A model generated the notes under the pieces. It made no database searches and was not told the DNA's origin. It saw only the letters and a list, made by a program, of their open reading frames with translations. Made by a program: the position numbers and the translations under genes. Of a stretch of DNA of 64,000 nt, positions 55,266-63,781 are shown piece by piece; the stretch's first letter is position 1; each line of letters starts with the position of its first letter. The stretch comes from Bacillus sp. es.034 (GTDB lineage Bacteria; Bacillota; Bacilli; Bacillales; Bacillaceae_B). The stretch spans positions 1,607,501-1,671,500 of the forward strand of contig NZ_PDIY01000001.1 of assembly GCF_002563655.1 (NCBI RefSeq). Reading direction: 5' to 3'.

Positions 55266-55466
55266 ATGCTTTCTTCATTTATATTAAATTTATTTCTCTA
55301 TTTTCCCGAAGATAAGACAGAATATATCCCAGCCGGCATTACGATGGCCATTTTCATGATTGCTGCCCTATTCACATTCCGGATCATCCAGAAAGCTTCA
55401 AAACGTGAAGAATTGAAAACAAAGAAAATGGAAGAAGAAGCAAGGGTTCAGAAGAGAACAGAATAG
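55266..55466 (+). CDS. small single-pass membrane protein, function unknown
   Basis: 66 residues: a hydrophobic start, a helix at about 21-42 (IPAGITMAIFMIAALFTFRI), then a basic, Lys/Glu-rich helix (QKASKREELKTKKMEEEAR). Not recognised. AAAGGAG precedes ATG 55266, and a terminator follows, so it looks like a one-gene unit. Confidence 0.75.
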   Translation: MLSSFILNLFLYFPEDKTEYIPAGITMAIFMIAALFTFRIIQKASKREELKTKKMEEEARVQKRTE

Positions 55467-55472
55467 AAAATG

Positions 55473-55501
55473 TAAACACGCCTCCTGAGCGTGTTTTTTT
55501 C
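55473..55501 (+). terminator. terminator of the 66-aa gene
   Basis: AAACACGC / GCGTGTTT stem with T7. Confidence 0.85.
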
Positions 55502-55609
55502 GTTCTGAGGGATATCCTCCATACAGCAGCACTTCAAAGGAATAGGAATAATTTTCACCATGGGAGTCAACAATGGTGAAAGAGTATGAAGAGATGGAGG
55601 AAGAGGAAT

Positions 55610-56137
55610 ATGAAAAAATTATCCCTATTATATATGGTCATGATCACACTCCTTGCAAGCGGATGTGCCATTGAAAACCCGAAAAAGCTGGAAGTGGAAA
55701 TGAAAAATGAGAACGGTGATTCACTGGGGAATGCCACCCTTCAGGAGCAATCTGACGGAGTGGAAGTCGCATTGGATCTCGAAGGACTTCCACCGGGGGA
55801 GCACGGAATCCATATACATGAAAAAGGAGTATGCAAGCGGCCGGATTTCGTATCGTCAGGTAATCACTTCAATCCTGATGACACGAAGCACGGACTGCTT
55901 CATCCTGAAGGGGCCCACGGCGGGGACCTGCCCAACCTCATCGTAGGGGAGGACGGAACGGTGAAGGTGAAGCTCATGGCACCGATGGTTACGTTATCCA
56001 AGGGGAAGACGTCCCTTTTTACTAAAGAAGGGACGTCTCTCATCATTGATGAAAACAAAGACGACGGAATGACACAACCTTCGGGGGATTCCGGTAAACG
56101 CATTGCCTGTGGCGAGATCAAAAGTGACAAGAAATAA
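55610..56137 (+). CDS. yojM: Cu/Zn superoxide dismutase-like lipoprotein (YojM type) with an altered copper site
   Basis: 175 residues. Lipobox LASGC (Cys19). SOD-fold landmarks: HIHEKG (His68, His70), GNHFNP (His86), HPEGAHGGD (zinc site: His94, His103, Asp106) and the C-terminal GKRIACGEI with Cys167 pairing Cys75. The fourth copper His, expected before the DDGMTQPSG segment, is Asp147 (SLIIDENK). B. subtilis YojM also lacks copper ligands (published), so superoxide dismutation is doubtful. ATG 55610 follows GGAGGAAGAGG. Confidence 0.9.
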   Translation: MKKLSLLYMVMITLLASGCAIENPKKLEVEMKNENGDSLGNATLQEQSDGVEVALDLEGLPPGEHGIHIHEKGVCKRPDFVSSGNHFNPDDTKHGLLHPEGAHGGDLPNLIVGEDGTVKVKLMAPMVTLSKGKTSLFTKEGTSLIIDENKDDGMTQPSGDSGKRIACGEIKSDKK

Positions 56138-56143
56138 CCGTTA

Positions 56144-56193
56144 AAAAAATGTACCAGGTAGAATCGGAATGATCCGTACCTGGTACATTTTTA
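56144..56193. terminator. terminator shared by the SOD-like gene and patB
   Basis: 16-bp stem AAAAATGTACCAGGTA / TACCTGGTACATTTTT; T5 both ways. patB ends inside its right flank. Confidence 0.9.
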
Positions 56194-57354
56194 ATTTAAT
56201 GCGGTCTTTAATCTTTCCAGTCCGTCCATCAGCGTTTCACGTGGACATGCGATGTTCATGCGGACGAAGCCTTCCCCGCCGGGACCATATTTCGTACCCG
56301 GTTCCAATGCAAGTTTCCCTTTTTCTAATAGTCTACTTTTCAGTTCATCATCGGATAGGTTCAACTTCGTGCAATCGATCCAGAGAAGATACGTCCCTTC
56401 TGCTTCCACGACTTGCAGCTGGGGCAGGTGCTCTTCAATGAATTCCTTCGTGACGGTTACATTTTCCTGGAGATAATTCAGGATCTCTTCTAGCCATTGT
56501 TCTCCGTGGCGGTAGGCTGTTTCCATTCCAATGATGCCGAATGTATTGAGAGTAAAGAAGCCCTGTTTTTTATGGATGCCTGCGATCTTTTCCCTGATTT
56601 CGGCATTGGGGGTGATCATGGCTGAAGCCTGTAATCCTGCCAGGTTAAAGGTTTTGCTCGGTGCAATGCACGTAATTGTCATATCCCGGAAGGTATCATC
56701 CAGAGAGGCGAGGGGGATATGCGTATAATGTTTATAAACCAGATCAGAATGGATTTCATCTGAAACAATCAAAACGTTGTACTTGTGACATAATTCAGCC
56801 ATTTTGATCAGCTCTTCTTTCTTCCACACCCGTCCGCTCGGATTATGAGGGTTGCACAGAAGGAATAGCTTCACACCTGTTTTAAGGGATTCTTCAAAGG
56901 CATGAAAGTCGATGGAATATCTCCCTTCGTGATAATGCAGGCGGGCATTGACAATTTCCCTGTCATTATCCTCCACCAGGCTGAAAAAAGGAGTATAGAC
57001 TGGAGATTGGACAAGTACTTTGTCCCCGGGATCAGTGAGTGCCTGAATGATCGTGGATATAGCGGGAACGACTCCGGGGCTGTATTGCAGCCAGGTTGTA
57101 TCGATTTCCCAGCCGTGTCTCTTTTGAACCCAATCTTTTATGCTGGCCGCTGTTTCATCCCCTACAAACGTATAGCCGAAGATTCCATGCTTCAGTCTGT
57201 TCCCGAGAGCTTCCAAGACGGCCTCAGGTGGAAGGAAATCCATATCTGCCACCCACATAGGCAGGACATCGTCTCTCCCGAACACGGTTTTCGTGAGGTC
57301 CCACTTAACGGAGGAGGATCCTTTACGGTTGATGATTTCTTCAAATCTACTCAT
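56191..57354 (-). CDS. patB: PatB, MalY/PatB-type cystathionine beta-lyase
   Basis: 387-residue PLP enzyme, aminotransferase class I/II fold. Lys234 (APSKTFNLAG) is the Schiff-base Lys; PMWVADMDF near 32-40 and CNPHNPSGR near 167 are PatB hallmarks. It splits cystathionine or cysteine to homocysteine or pyruvate plus sulfide. The minus-strand start at 57354 is preceded by GGGGAAAG. Confidence 0.93.
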   Translation of the reverse strand: MSRFEEIINRKGSSSVKWDLTKTVFGRDDVLPMWVADMDFLPPEAVLEALGNRLKHGIFGYTFVGDETAASIKDWVQKRHGWEIDTTWLQYSPGVVPAISTIIQALTDPGDKVLVQSPVYTPFFSLVEDNDREIVNARLHYHEGRYSIDFHAFEESLKTGVKLFLLCNPHNPSGRVWKKEELIKMAELCHKYNVLIVSDEIHSDLVYKHYTHIPLASLDDTFRDMTITCIAPSKTFNLAGLQASAMITPNAEIREKIAGIHKKQGFFTLNTFGIIGMETAYRHGEQWLEEILNYLQENVTVTKEFIEEHLPQLQVVEAEGTYLLWIDCTKLNLSDDELKSRLLEKGKLALEPGTKYGPGGEGFVRMNIACPRETLMDGLERLKTALN

Positions 57355-57390
57355 TATTCTTTCCCCTTTCGATTATGTATGTGTAAGTAT

Positions 57391-57402
57391 CATCATATGA
57401 TG
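57391..57402. promoter_or_regulatory. perfect 12-bp palindrome between patB and yugF
   Basis: CATCATATGATG lies 36 bp upstream of the patB start, in its likely promoter region; it could be a repressor site, but chance is possible for a 12-bp AT-rich palindrome. Confidence 0.3.
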
Positions 57403-57469
57403 GAAACGAAAAAGATGAAAATGATATGTCTTCCCGTTAGTCATTTGATTCCGATTCCAACACAAGAAA

Positions 57470-57522
57470 AAAAGGGACTTCTCCCTACGTTTCAGTGAGA
57501 AGCGTCTGGGAAAGTCCTTTTT
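57470..57522 (-). terminator. yugF terminator
   Basis: GGACTT..CCC / GGGA..AAGTCC stem on the minus strand with a T7 tail; it overlaps the last yugF codons. Confidence 0.6.
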
Positions 57523-58393
57523 GAAATAGAGGCTCTGTCCTGGCCTCATCCGATACTTCATCTGAGGATACGGAAACAAATGAATGAATATTCTCCAATA
57601 CTTCCTTTGGTTTTTCTTCCGGTACAAGATGCCCCGTCTCTTTCAAGACGACGAGTTTCGAGTTGGGGATATCCTGATTCAGCCGTTCTCCCGTTGATAA
57701 AGGTACCACCCTGTCATGTTCTCCCCAAACGAGGAGGCAGGGTGTTTGGATATTTCGCAGGTCATTCACCGATAGATCTCCTTCGCGGTCCCGGATCATC
57801 CTTGTCAGTGCTTTAAAAATATCATCCTCCAGGAAAGGTTTCAAATATCCAAACATCATTTCATCGTCAATCATGGTAGAGTCATGCACGACGTTTTCAA
57901 GATTATTCCGGATCCCAGAGCGAGTTAGCCATAGTTTCACGTAAAGATGGAAAAAAGGGATGTGACTCAGCATCGTGACAGGCCAATTCATCCGCTTTAG
58001 ATATCCTGAACTGCAGAGCAGGACGCCTTTTTTTACTAAGTCAGGGGACTTTTTCATGACATTCAAGGCGATCTGCCCACCCATGGAATGACCCGTCAAG
58101 TGGATATTGCTTACGTTCAGACGGTCTAGTAAGGTGATGACCGTATTGGCAAGATTGTCGTATGAATAAACGAAGCTGTTATGTTTCCCGCTGTTGCCAA
58201 AGGGAGGAAGGTCGATGGAAATGACATTATAATGTTCTTTCAAAAGAGGTGTAAGCCGCCTGAAGCTGAAGGTGGATGACAGGAAACCATGAAGAAGGAC
58301 GAAGGTCTCTCTGGCAGTGGGATGTTCATGATATTCAAAGTAAACATTGGTACCGTTCACCTCCACCACTCTGGAGAAATCGTTTTCCTGCAT
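57485..58393 (-). CDS. yugF: YugF, alpha/beta-hydrolase
   Basis: 302 residues, alpha/beta-hydrolase fold. LHGFLSSTFSFR (oxyanion region), nucleophile elbow GHSMGGQIAL, acid Asp in VWGEHDRVVPLS and His in ETGHLVPEEKP form the triad. Substrate unknown. AAAGGAGTGAGG precedes ATG 58393. The gene order patB, yugF, alaR, alaT is like B. subtilis. Confidence 0.9.
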   Translation of the reverse strand: MQENDFSRVVEVNGTNVYFEYHEHPTARETFVLLHGFLSSTFSFRRLTPLLKEHYNVISIDLPPFGNSGKHNSFVYSYDNLANTVITLLDRLNVSNIHLTGHSMGGQIALNVMKKSPDLVKKGVLLCSSGYLKRMNWPVTMLSHIPFFHLYVKLWLTRSGIRNNLENVVHDSTMIDDEMMFGYLKPFLEDDIFKALTRMIRDREGDLSVNDLRNIQTPCLLVWGEHDRVVPLSTGERLNQDIPNSKLVVLKETGHLVPEEKPKEVLENIHSFVSVSSDEVSDEARTEPLFQKGLSQTLLTET

Positions 58394-58572
58394 TTTTCCT
58401 CACTCCTTTCTGGTTTGATTATAGTTATTTTACCCCCAATTCCGTATTTCACACCTTGATTCGATCGTTCTGACATATCCATTCCCTTTAAGGGGGAAAA
58501 TAGGTTGACTCTTTTCATATACGTGACTTCTGATATAATGAAACCATTTAGTGGTGATGAGGAGGAAGCAGA

Positions 58573-59073
58573 ATGCAACTGAGAGAAATGGAGCTTGATT
58601 TAGTAAGGATTCTACAGAAGGATGCAAGGATTTCGACAGAAGATTTAGGGAAAATGCTTCAAGTGCCGGCAAAGGAAATCGAGGAAGCGGTCGTAAAGCT
58701 TGAAAAAGCGAATATTCTTGTCAGATACAGCTCGATTGTTGACTGGTCGAAAGTGGAAGGCCATGAAGGAGTGACGGCCATGATCGATGTGAAAGTCGCT
58801 CCGAAAAGAGGGGTGGGCTTTGATGAAGTGGCTCACCGGATTTACCGGTATAAAGAAGTGAAAAGCGTCTACCTGATGTCAGGGGCGTACGACCTTTCCG
58901 TGACGGTGGAAGGGCGGTCCATGCATGAAGTGGCAACATTTGTGTCTGAAAAGCTCTCCACCCTGGATTCTGTCTTATCAACGACCACACATTTTCAATT
59001 GAAGAAATATAAGCATGATGGAACGATCTTCGGTGATCATGGAGAAGATAGAAGAATCGTGGTGTCACCATGA
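58573..59073 (+). CDS. alaR: AlaR-like Lrp/AsnC-family regulator
   Basis: 166 residues: N-terminal helix-turn-helix (about 3-60; LDLVRILQKDARISTEDLGK) and C-terminal ligand-binding RAM domain (about 72-150). In B. subtilis AlaR controls the alanine aminotransferase AlaT; the same pair is here, its start GAGGAGG-preceded and its 3' end overlapping alaT by 4 bases. Alanine control is inferred. Confidence 0.9.
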   Translation: MQLREMELDLVRILQKDARISTEDLGKMLQVPAKEIEEAVVKLEKANILVRYSSIVDWSKVEGHEGVTAMIDVKVAPKRGVGFDEVAHRIYRYKEVKSVYLMSGAYDLSVTVEGRSMHEVATFVSEKLSTLDSVLSTTTHFQLKKYKHDGTIFGDHGEDRRIVVSP

Positions 59074-60239
59074 CAACAAAGACATCGTACATAGCTCAAT
59101 CCGTTAAGAATTTAAAGCCTTCAGGAATCAGGAAATTCTTCGATCTTGCTGCCAATATGGAAGGGGTCATTTCCTTAGGCGTTGGGGAGCCGGATTTCAT
59201 CACCTCCTGGACGGTGAGGGAAGCGGCGATTCTTTCCTTGGAACAAGGATATACCTCTTATACTGCGAATGCGGGACTTCTCGAGTTGAGGGAAAAGATT
59301 GCCCGGTATATGAAAGAGGGGTACTCGGTTGATTATGATCCGAAAACGGAAATCATCGTGACGGTGGGAGCTTCACAGGCACTTGATATCAGCATGAGGG
59401 CCATCATCGATCAGGGAGATGAAGTGATTATCGTGGAACCGGGCTTCGTTTCGTACGTTCCCCTTGTCCAATTGGCGGGAGGAGTGCCGGTAACCGTCGA
59501 AACCAAACCGGAAAATGGCTTCAAGCTCACAGCTGAAGAACTCGAAGCTGCCATCACACCAAAAACAAAAGCTGTGTTGCTTTGTTCACCGAACAATCCG
59601 ACAGGGACGGTCCTTGAAAGGGGAAATTTAGAAAGTCTGGCTGAAGTGATCCGGAAGCATGATCTCGTCGTCTTATCAGATGAAATTTATGCGGAGCTTG
59701 CCTATGACCACCACCATGTATCAATCGCTTCCCTGGAAGACATGAGAAAAAGGACCATCGTCATCAACGGCTTCTCGAAAGGGTTCGCCATGACGGGCTG
59801 GAGGCTCGGCTATATATGCGCCCCTGAAGAGATTGCTTCATCCTTATTGAAGATCCATCAGTACGCCATGATGTGTGCGTCGACCCCTGCACAATATGCA
59901 GCAGTCGAGGCACTGGATAAAGGGATGGACGATGTGATGGAAATGAAGAGAAGTTACCGTCACCGCCGTCACTATTTTGTCGACTCCCTGAACGAATTAG
60001 GATTAACATGCCACACCCCGGGAGGAGCGTTCTATGCCTTTCCTTCCATTCAAAAGACGGGAATGTCTTCAGGGGAATTTGCAGAAAAGCTCTTGATGGA
60101 AGAGAAAGTGGCAGTTGTGCCCGGTAATGTATTCGGGAAAGGTGGAGAAGGGTTTATCCGTTGTTCTTATGCATCGAGCATGGAGCAGCTGCAGGAAGCT
60201 GTGAAACGGATGAAGCGGTTTGTGGAGAATCACAGTTAA
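59070..60239 (+). CDS. alaT: AlaT, alanine aminotransferase
   Basis: 389 residues, class I aminotransferase. CSPNNPTGT (172-180), SDEIYAEL and Schiff-base Lys237 (NGFSKGFAMTGWRLGY) are the PLP site. It probably interconverts alanine and pyruvate with glutamate. ATG 59070 is inside the last codon of alaR (ATGA overlap), so the two are translated together. It ends at the 60258-60301 hairpin. Confidence 0.92.
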   Translation: MTTKTSYIAQSVKNLKPSGIRKFFDLAANMEGVISLGVGEPDFITSWTVREAAILSLEQGYTSYTANAGLLELREKIARYMKEGYSVDYDPKTEIIVTVGASQALDISMRAIIDQGDEVIIVEPGFVSYVPLVQLAGGVPVTVETKPENGFKLTAEELEAAITPKTKAVLLCSPNNPTGTVLERGNLESLAEVIRKHDLVVLSDEIYAELAYDHHHVSIASLEDMRKRTIVINGFSKGFAMTGWRLGYICAPEEIASSLLKIHQYAMMCASTPAQYAAVEALDKGMDDVMEMKRSYRHRRHYFVDSLNELGLTCHTPGGAFYAFPSIQKTGMSSGEFAEKLLMEEKVAVVPGNVFGKGGEGFIRCSYASSMEQLQEAVKRMKRFVENHS

Positions 60240-60256
60240 TGAATTAGGTATACATT

Positions 60257-60302
60257 GAAGGATGCCTGGCACACGATTCCCGGTTGGTGCCAGGCATCCT
60301 TA
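60257..60302 (+). terminator. hairpin after alaT
   Basis: 15-bp perfect stem AAGGATGCCTGGCAC / GTGCCAGGCATCCTT with a 14-nt loop, but only TTATAAAT after it, so the terminator lacks a T-tract. A second short stem GGACGAT / ATCGTCC follows at 60321-60340. Confidence 0.65.
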
Positions 60303-60349
60303 TAAATGCGCAAAAAAATAGGACGATACCATGATCGTCCAACAAATGA

Positions 60350-60405
60350 AAACAAAAGGGGGAATACTTAGAAAGCTTATTTTTAGTATGACCCCTTTTT
60401 TGTTT
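60350..60405. terminator. terminator shared by the alaT side and the convergent XRE gene
   Basis: ACAAAAGGGG-GAATACT / AGTATGA-CCCCTTTTTTGT stem with T-runs on both strands. Confidence 0.8.
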
Positions 60406-60432
60406 CTCTATACATCTTTATTAAAAAAGTTT

Positions 60433-60804
60433 TTATGAATCTTGTGTTTCATACTTCAATTCATATAGCATTTGCATCACCCTTAGAAAATCCTCTTCTG
60501 AGAATTCCTTGGCCTTGCGAAGGATGAGCTTCGTCCGCTTGGGACCCAGTTCTTTGATCAACTGCTCCATTTCTGCATCTATTCCTGCAGGTGGATGGTC
60601 TTTCACTTCCCGTTCCATAAGCTCGGAAGCAGGAATATCGAGAACAGTGGAAAGCTTAAGGATGGTTTGGGTATCGGGTATCTGCAGATCGGATTCATAT
60701 TTCTCAATCGTTTTTGTTCCCAAACGGGCCCGTAAAGCAAGCTCTTGTTGAGATAATTTACGCTCTTCCCTTACTCGTTTCAGATTTTCACCAAAATGAG
60801 ACAT
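60433..60804 (-). CDS. XRE-family transcriptional regulator
   Basis: 123 residues. N-terminal Cro/C1 helix-turn-helix (about 7-62): NLKRVREERKLSQQELALRA and ...GTKTIEKYESDLQIPDTQT; the C-terminal half is helical (EMEQLIKELGPKRTKLILRK). Target unknown; it lies between two terminators as a single gene. Confidence 0.88.
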   Translation of the reverse strand: MSHFGENLKRVREERKLSQQELALRARLGTKTIEKYESDLQIPDTQTILKLSTVLDIPASELMEREVKDHPPAGIDAEMEQLIKELGPKRTKLILRKAKEFSEEDFLRVMQMLYELKYETQDS

Positions 60805-60900
60805 AGCTATATTCCCTCCTCTTAAATGACTTCCTTCTATCTTTAGTTTATCACCAATTGGAAAAAATTAGCCCGGTAACCCGTGAACAAAATGTTACAT

Positions 60901-60940
60901 AAATAAAAGGTCCGTCCCTCATGGTGGGGGACGGACCTTC
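60901..60940 (-). terminator. NSS carrier terminator, GGGACGGACCT hairpin copy 3
   Basis: AAGGTCCGTCCC / GGGACGGACCTT stem (12 bp) with TTTTATTT on the minus strand. Confidence 0.85.
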
Positions 60941-60945
60941 ATTCA

Positions 60946-62274
60946 TTAGGATATGAAAACGAGTATGATCGCTACTGGTACGATGTAGCGCAGGAGGAAG
61001 ATCCAGCTGTTGAATAATCCTCTGGAGATGGATGAACCGGATTGAAGTTCAGTCCAGACATCCTCCCGTTTCAACCGATAGGATACGAAGATGGAAATGA
61101 GTAATGCACCTACAGGCAATCCGAAGTTACTCGTTATATAATCAGCGAAATCGAAGAAGTTCTTGCCTCCGATAAGAAACTCATCGAATACACCAAATGA
61201 TAGAGCGCTCGGGATTCCCGCAATGAAAACGAGGATCCCGATCAGCCAAGTAAACGGCACTCGTTTGTTCTGATTCCCCTTGGACAAGGCAGCGACCCCG
61301 ATCTCTAAGATGGAGAAAGCCGATGTCAGGGTGGCAAACAGTAACAGGATAAGGAACACGGTTAAGAATATCCCACCGAATGCAATCTCATTGAAAACGG
61401 CAGGAAGGACCACAAAGGCAATCCCGGGTCCTTCATCAGGTTTGAAGCCGAGTGCATACACGGCCGGGAAGATCACCAGACCCGCGAGCAGGGAAATAAA
61501 GATATTCAGACTTGAAACACTGATGGCGGACCTGGGCATGCTGTCTTCTTTGGATAGATACGATGCATACGTCACCATGACGGATAGACCCACCGTTAAA
61601 GCAAAGAATGCTTGTCCCAGTGCGAGGAGGACCGTCTCTCCATTCAAATAACTCCAATCAGGGAGTAGCAGGAAGCGTACACCTTCCATCGCCCCATCCA
61701 ATGTCAGGGACCTGACCACCAGAATAATAAATAATATGAATAGTGCAGGCATCATATAGCGACTGGCACGTTCGATCCCTTTCTGAATCCCGCCCTGTAC
61801 GACAAGAATCGTGATGACGATGAAGGCGAACTGAGCGATCAGAACTTCTTTTGGATTCGCTATGATGCTTTCAAACAGAGCGCCATATTGTTCTTGCGAT
61901 TTTCCTATCAAAGAGCCTGTCACACTTCTTGCCAAATAGGAAAGAATCCATCCTCCCACCACACTATAAAAGGATAAGATGATGAACGATACCACCGTTC
62001 CCAAATAACCGATCCAGTGCCAACGGGAATGAGGGGCCAATATTTTATAAGAAGTAACAGCATCCGCCCCGGCGCGCCTTCCAATGACAAATTCAGCGAG
62101 AAGGATGGGGGTCCCAATTAAAACGGTAAAAAGTATAAAGAGCAAGAAGAAAACACCCCCGCCATTCGCACCGGCCATATAAGGGAATTTCCAAATCGCA
62201 CCCAAGCCGATGGCAGACCCTGCAGCTGCCAGGATAAAGCCTATCTTAGAAGTCCATTGATCTTTCTTGGCCAT
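60946..62274 (-). CDS. NSS-family Na+-dependent transporter
   Basis: 442 residues, about 11-12 membrane segments. The start AAAGSAIGLGAIWKFPYM carries the Na+-binding signature. It differs from the 13959 carrier (shorter, no MetS-like gene beside it). Likely an amino acid symporter. GGGGGATC precedes the ATG. Confidence 0.9.
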   Translation of the reverse strand: MAKKDQWTSKIGFILAAAGSAIGLGAIWKFPYMAGANGGGVFFLLFILFTVLIGTPILLAEFVIGRRAGADAVTSYKILAPHSRWHWIGYLGTVVSFIILSFYSVVGGWILSYLARSVTGSLIGKSQEQYGALFESIIANPKEVLIAQFAFIVITILVVQGGIQKGIERASRYMMPALFILFIILVVRSLTLDGAMEGVRFLLLPDWSYLNGETVLLALGQAFFALTVGLSVMVTYASYLSKEDSMPRSAISVSSLNIFISLLAGLVIFPAVYALGFKPDEGPGIAFVVLPAVFNEIAFGGIFLTVFLILLLFATLTSAFSILEIGVAALSKGNQNKRVPFTWLIGILVFIAGIPSALSFGVFDEFLIGGKNFFDFADYITSNFGLPVGALLISIFVSYRLKREDVWTELQSGSSISRGLFNSWIFLLRYIVPVAIILVFIS

Positions 62275-62429
62275 ACGTAAGATCCCCCTTTCAAAAATTA
62301 AGATTTTTCAATCGTACTATGTTTTAGTACCTCTGTACACCGGATTTTTAAATTTTCAATAAATGGGGTATAGGACATGTAATGGTATGAATGAAGAAAG
62401 AATAGCACCGCATTTCCATTTATTATGAG

Positions 62430-62443
62430 TGAAAACGCTTAAA
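62430..62443. promoter_or_regulatory. cre-like site 1
   Basis: TGAAAACGCTTAAA matches the CcpA consensus TGWAARCGYTWNCW at 13 of 14 positions. Confidence 0.5.
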
Positions 62444-62571
62444 AACATTACTTTTCAACTAATTTTTAGAAAAGAAGTCAAAAACAAGGCAAATAGACTG
62501 GAAAATTTCTGAATATGTAGTATACTAATTGTAACAAAACGTTCACAAATTATTCTTTTTTTCGCCACAAT

Positions 62572-62585
62572 TGAAAGCGTTTACT
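62572..62585. promoter_or_regulatory. cre site 2, just upstream of the 95-aa gene
   Basis: TGAAAGCGTTTACT fits TGWAARCGYTWNCW at all 14 positions and lies 20 bp before the start codon, downstream of the TATACT -10 candidate: a place typical of CcpA roadblock repression. Confidence 0.65.
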
Positions 62586-62605
62586 ACAAAAATGGAGGAA
62601 TTGAA

Positions 62606-62893
62606 ATGGATGTCTTTCTAGTATACCTATTCGTCGCAACGGCAACTCCACTTTTTCTTTGGGTCGAACATCGTAAATGGGCGGTCCTTCACATCCCATT
62701 TGTTATAGCCTTATGGTCAGTGTTTATCTATTATGTAGCGGTACCGGAACTCGGAGGATGGGGACATGTAACCCTATGGAGTCTGTTCGTGGCTAATCTT
62801 GCATTCGCACATATCGCAGCCTTCATGTTATATGCCGTTCCATTTATCCAAAAGCAAAGAAAGAAAAAATCGACGACTGTCAAGAACTTTTAG
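62606..62893 (+). CDS. small membrane protein under probable CcpA control
   Basis: 95 residues with about three membrane segments (2-19, 27-47 and 60-83) and a Lys-rich tail (QKQRKKKS). Aromatic-rich, not recognised. GGAGG precedes ATG 62606; a perfect cre site sits between promoter and start. The carbon catabolite link is inferred from the cre sites alone. Confidence 0.75.
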   Translation: MDVFLVYLFVATATPLFLWVEHRKWAVLHIPFVIALWSVFIYYVAVPELGGWGHVTLWSLFVANLAFAHIAAFMLYAVPFIQKQRKKKSTTVKNF

Positions 62894-62930
62894 TCTGACC
62901 CGTATTTCATTGGGTTGGGCTTTTTTTTTG
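62891..62930 (+). terminator. terminator of the 95-aa gene
   Basis: AGTCTGACCC / GGGTTGGGCT stem (several G-U pairs) with T9. Confidence 0.75.
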
Positions 62931-63224
62931 CACTGAGGATGATTTCATGTAATCGGACGGAAGACTGAAAATATATAATAGAAGGAGAGAGGTATTGGAA
63001 CATCCTGCAACTAAAACAAAAGGCACCGCAACGCACCGGTTTCACTCTGTTTTAATAAAATGAATTATTGGGAAGCATAACTAGTGAGAAAGCAAATATA
63101 GACGGATTGTAGGATGTATATGAATGAGGGTAAAGAAAATCCCTTTGCTGAATTCGCGATTCTATGATATAATCTACAATTGCGTGTAAAGACGAAAAAT
63201 AATATATATACTAGGAGTGTTACC
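62931..63224. other. intergenic region before yugI
   Basis: About 290 bp. It contains a possible 22-codon TTG ORF at 62996-63064 after AAGGAGAGAGG (doubtful) and the yugI promoter. Confidence 0.4.
63145..63173 (+). promoter_or_regulatory. yugI promoter
   Basis: TTGCTG (63145-63150), 17-nt spacer, TATAAT (63168-63173), about 52 bp before the start. Confidence 0.7.
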
Positions 63225-63638
63225 ATGACTACAAAATTCGAAACAGGAACTGTTGTAACAGGTAAAGTTACAGGCATTCAACCATACGGTGCATTCGTTG
63301 CACTTGACGAAGAAACTCAAGGATTAGTTCATATCTCTGAAATCACTCACGGATTTGTTAAAGACGTTAGTGAGCACCTTTCAGTAGGCGACGAAGTAAA
63401 GGTTAAAGTATTATCAGTGGACGAAGCAGCTGGTAAAATCAGCCTTTCTATCCGTGCTACAGAAGAAGCTCCTGCTCAACAAGCGAAGCCGGCAGCAGCG
63501 AAAAAGCCTCGCCGTCAAGGTCAAGGAAGTGTGAAACAAGCAACTGAAGAAACAACTCCAGCAGGTTTCAACACTCTTAAGGACAAGCTTGAAGAGTGGA
63601 TTGAGCAATCAGAACGTCAAGATCTAATCAAGAAATAA
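63225..63638 (+). CDS. yugI: YugI, S1-domain general stress protein 13
   Basis: 137 residues. An N-terminal S1 RNA-binding domain (about 5-77; GTVVTGKVTGIQPYGAFVAL and GLVHISEITHGFVKD), then an Ala/Lys/Pro-rich linker and a helical tail (LKDKLEEWIEQSERQ). GSP13 associates with ribosomes in B. subtilis. ATG 63225 follows AGGAGTG; the open frame begins further upstream at 63180. Confidence 0.94.
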   Translation: MTTKFETGTVVTGKVTGIQPYGAFVALDEETQGLVHISEITHGFVKDVSEHLSVGDEVKVKVLSVDEAAGKISLSIRATEEAPAQQAKPAAAKKPRRQGQGSVKQATEETTPAGFNTLKDKLEEWIEQSERQDLIKK

Positions 63639-63649
63639 TAGTACCAGGT

Positions 63650-63686
63650 AAAAGACTGTCCATTCGTTAGGCAGTCTTTTTTTGTT
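63650..63686 (+). terminator. yugI terminator
   Basis: AAAGACTGTC / GGCAGTCTTT stem (one G-U pair) with a long T tail. Confidence 0.88.
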
Positions 63687-63781
63687 TTTTTACACTCCAG
63701 TTAATTTCTTTTATAATAGAGGTTTTACCTATATCGTATCGAAAAAGTATTACAGAAGGTGAATAGGGAAGGTGGCAGGAA

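Larger units (their letters stand above)
62275..62605. other. divergent region with two cre-like sites
   Basis: About 330 bp between the NSS gene and the small membrane gene. It contains TATACT (62521) as a -10 candidate and two CcpA-type cre sites (62430-62443 and 62572-62585). Confidence 0.6.

Noticed and set aside
62996-63064. 22-codon TTG ORF after AAGGAGAGAGG
   Set aside because: Good ribosome binding site, but the nearest -10 like sequence (TATAAT at 62974) would start transcription within it, and the peptide shows no coding signature.
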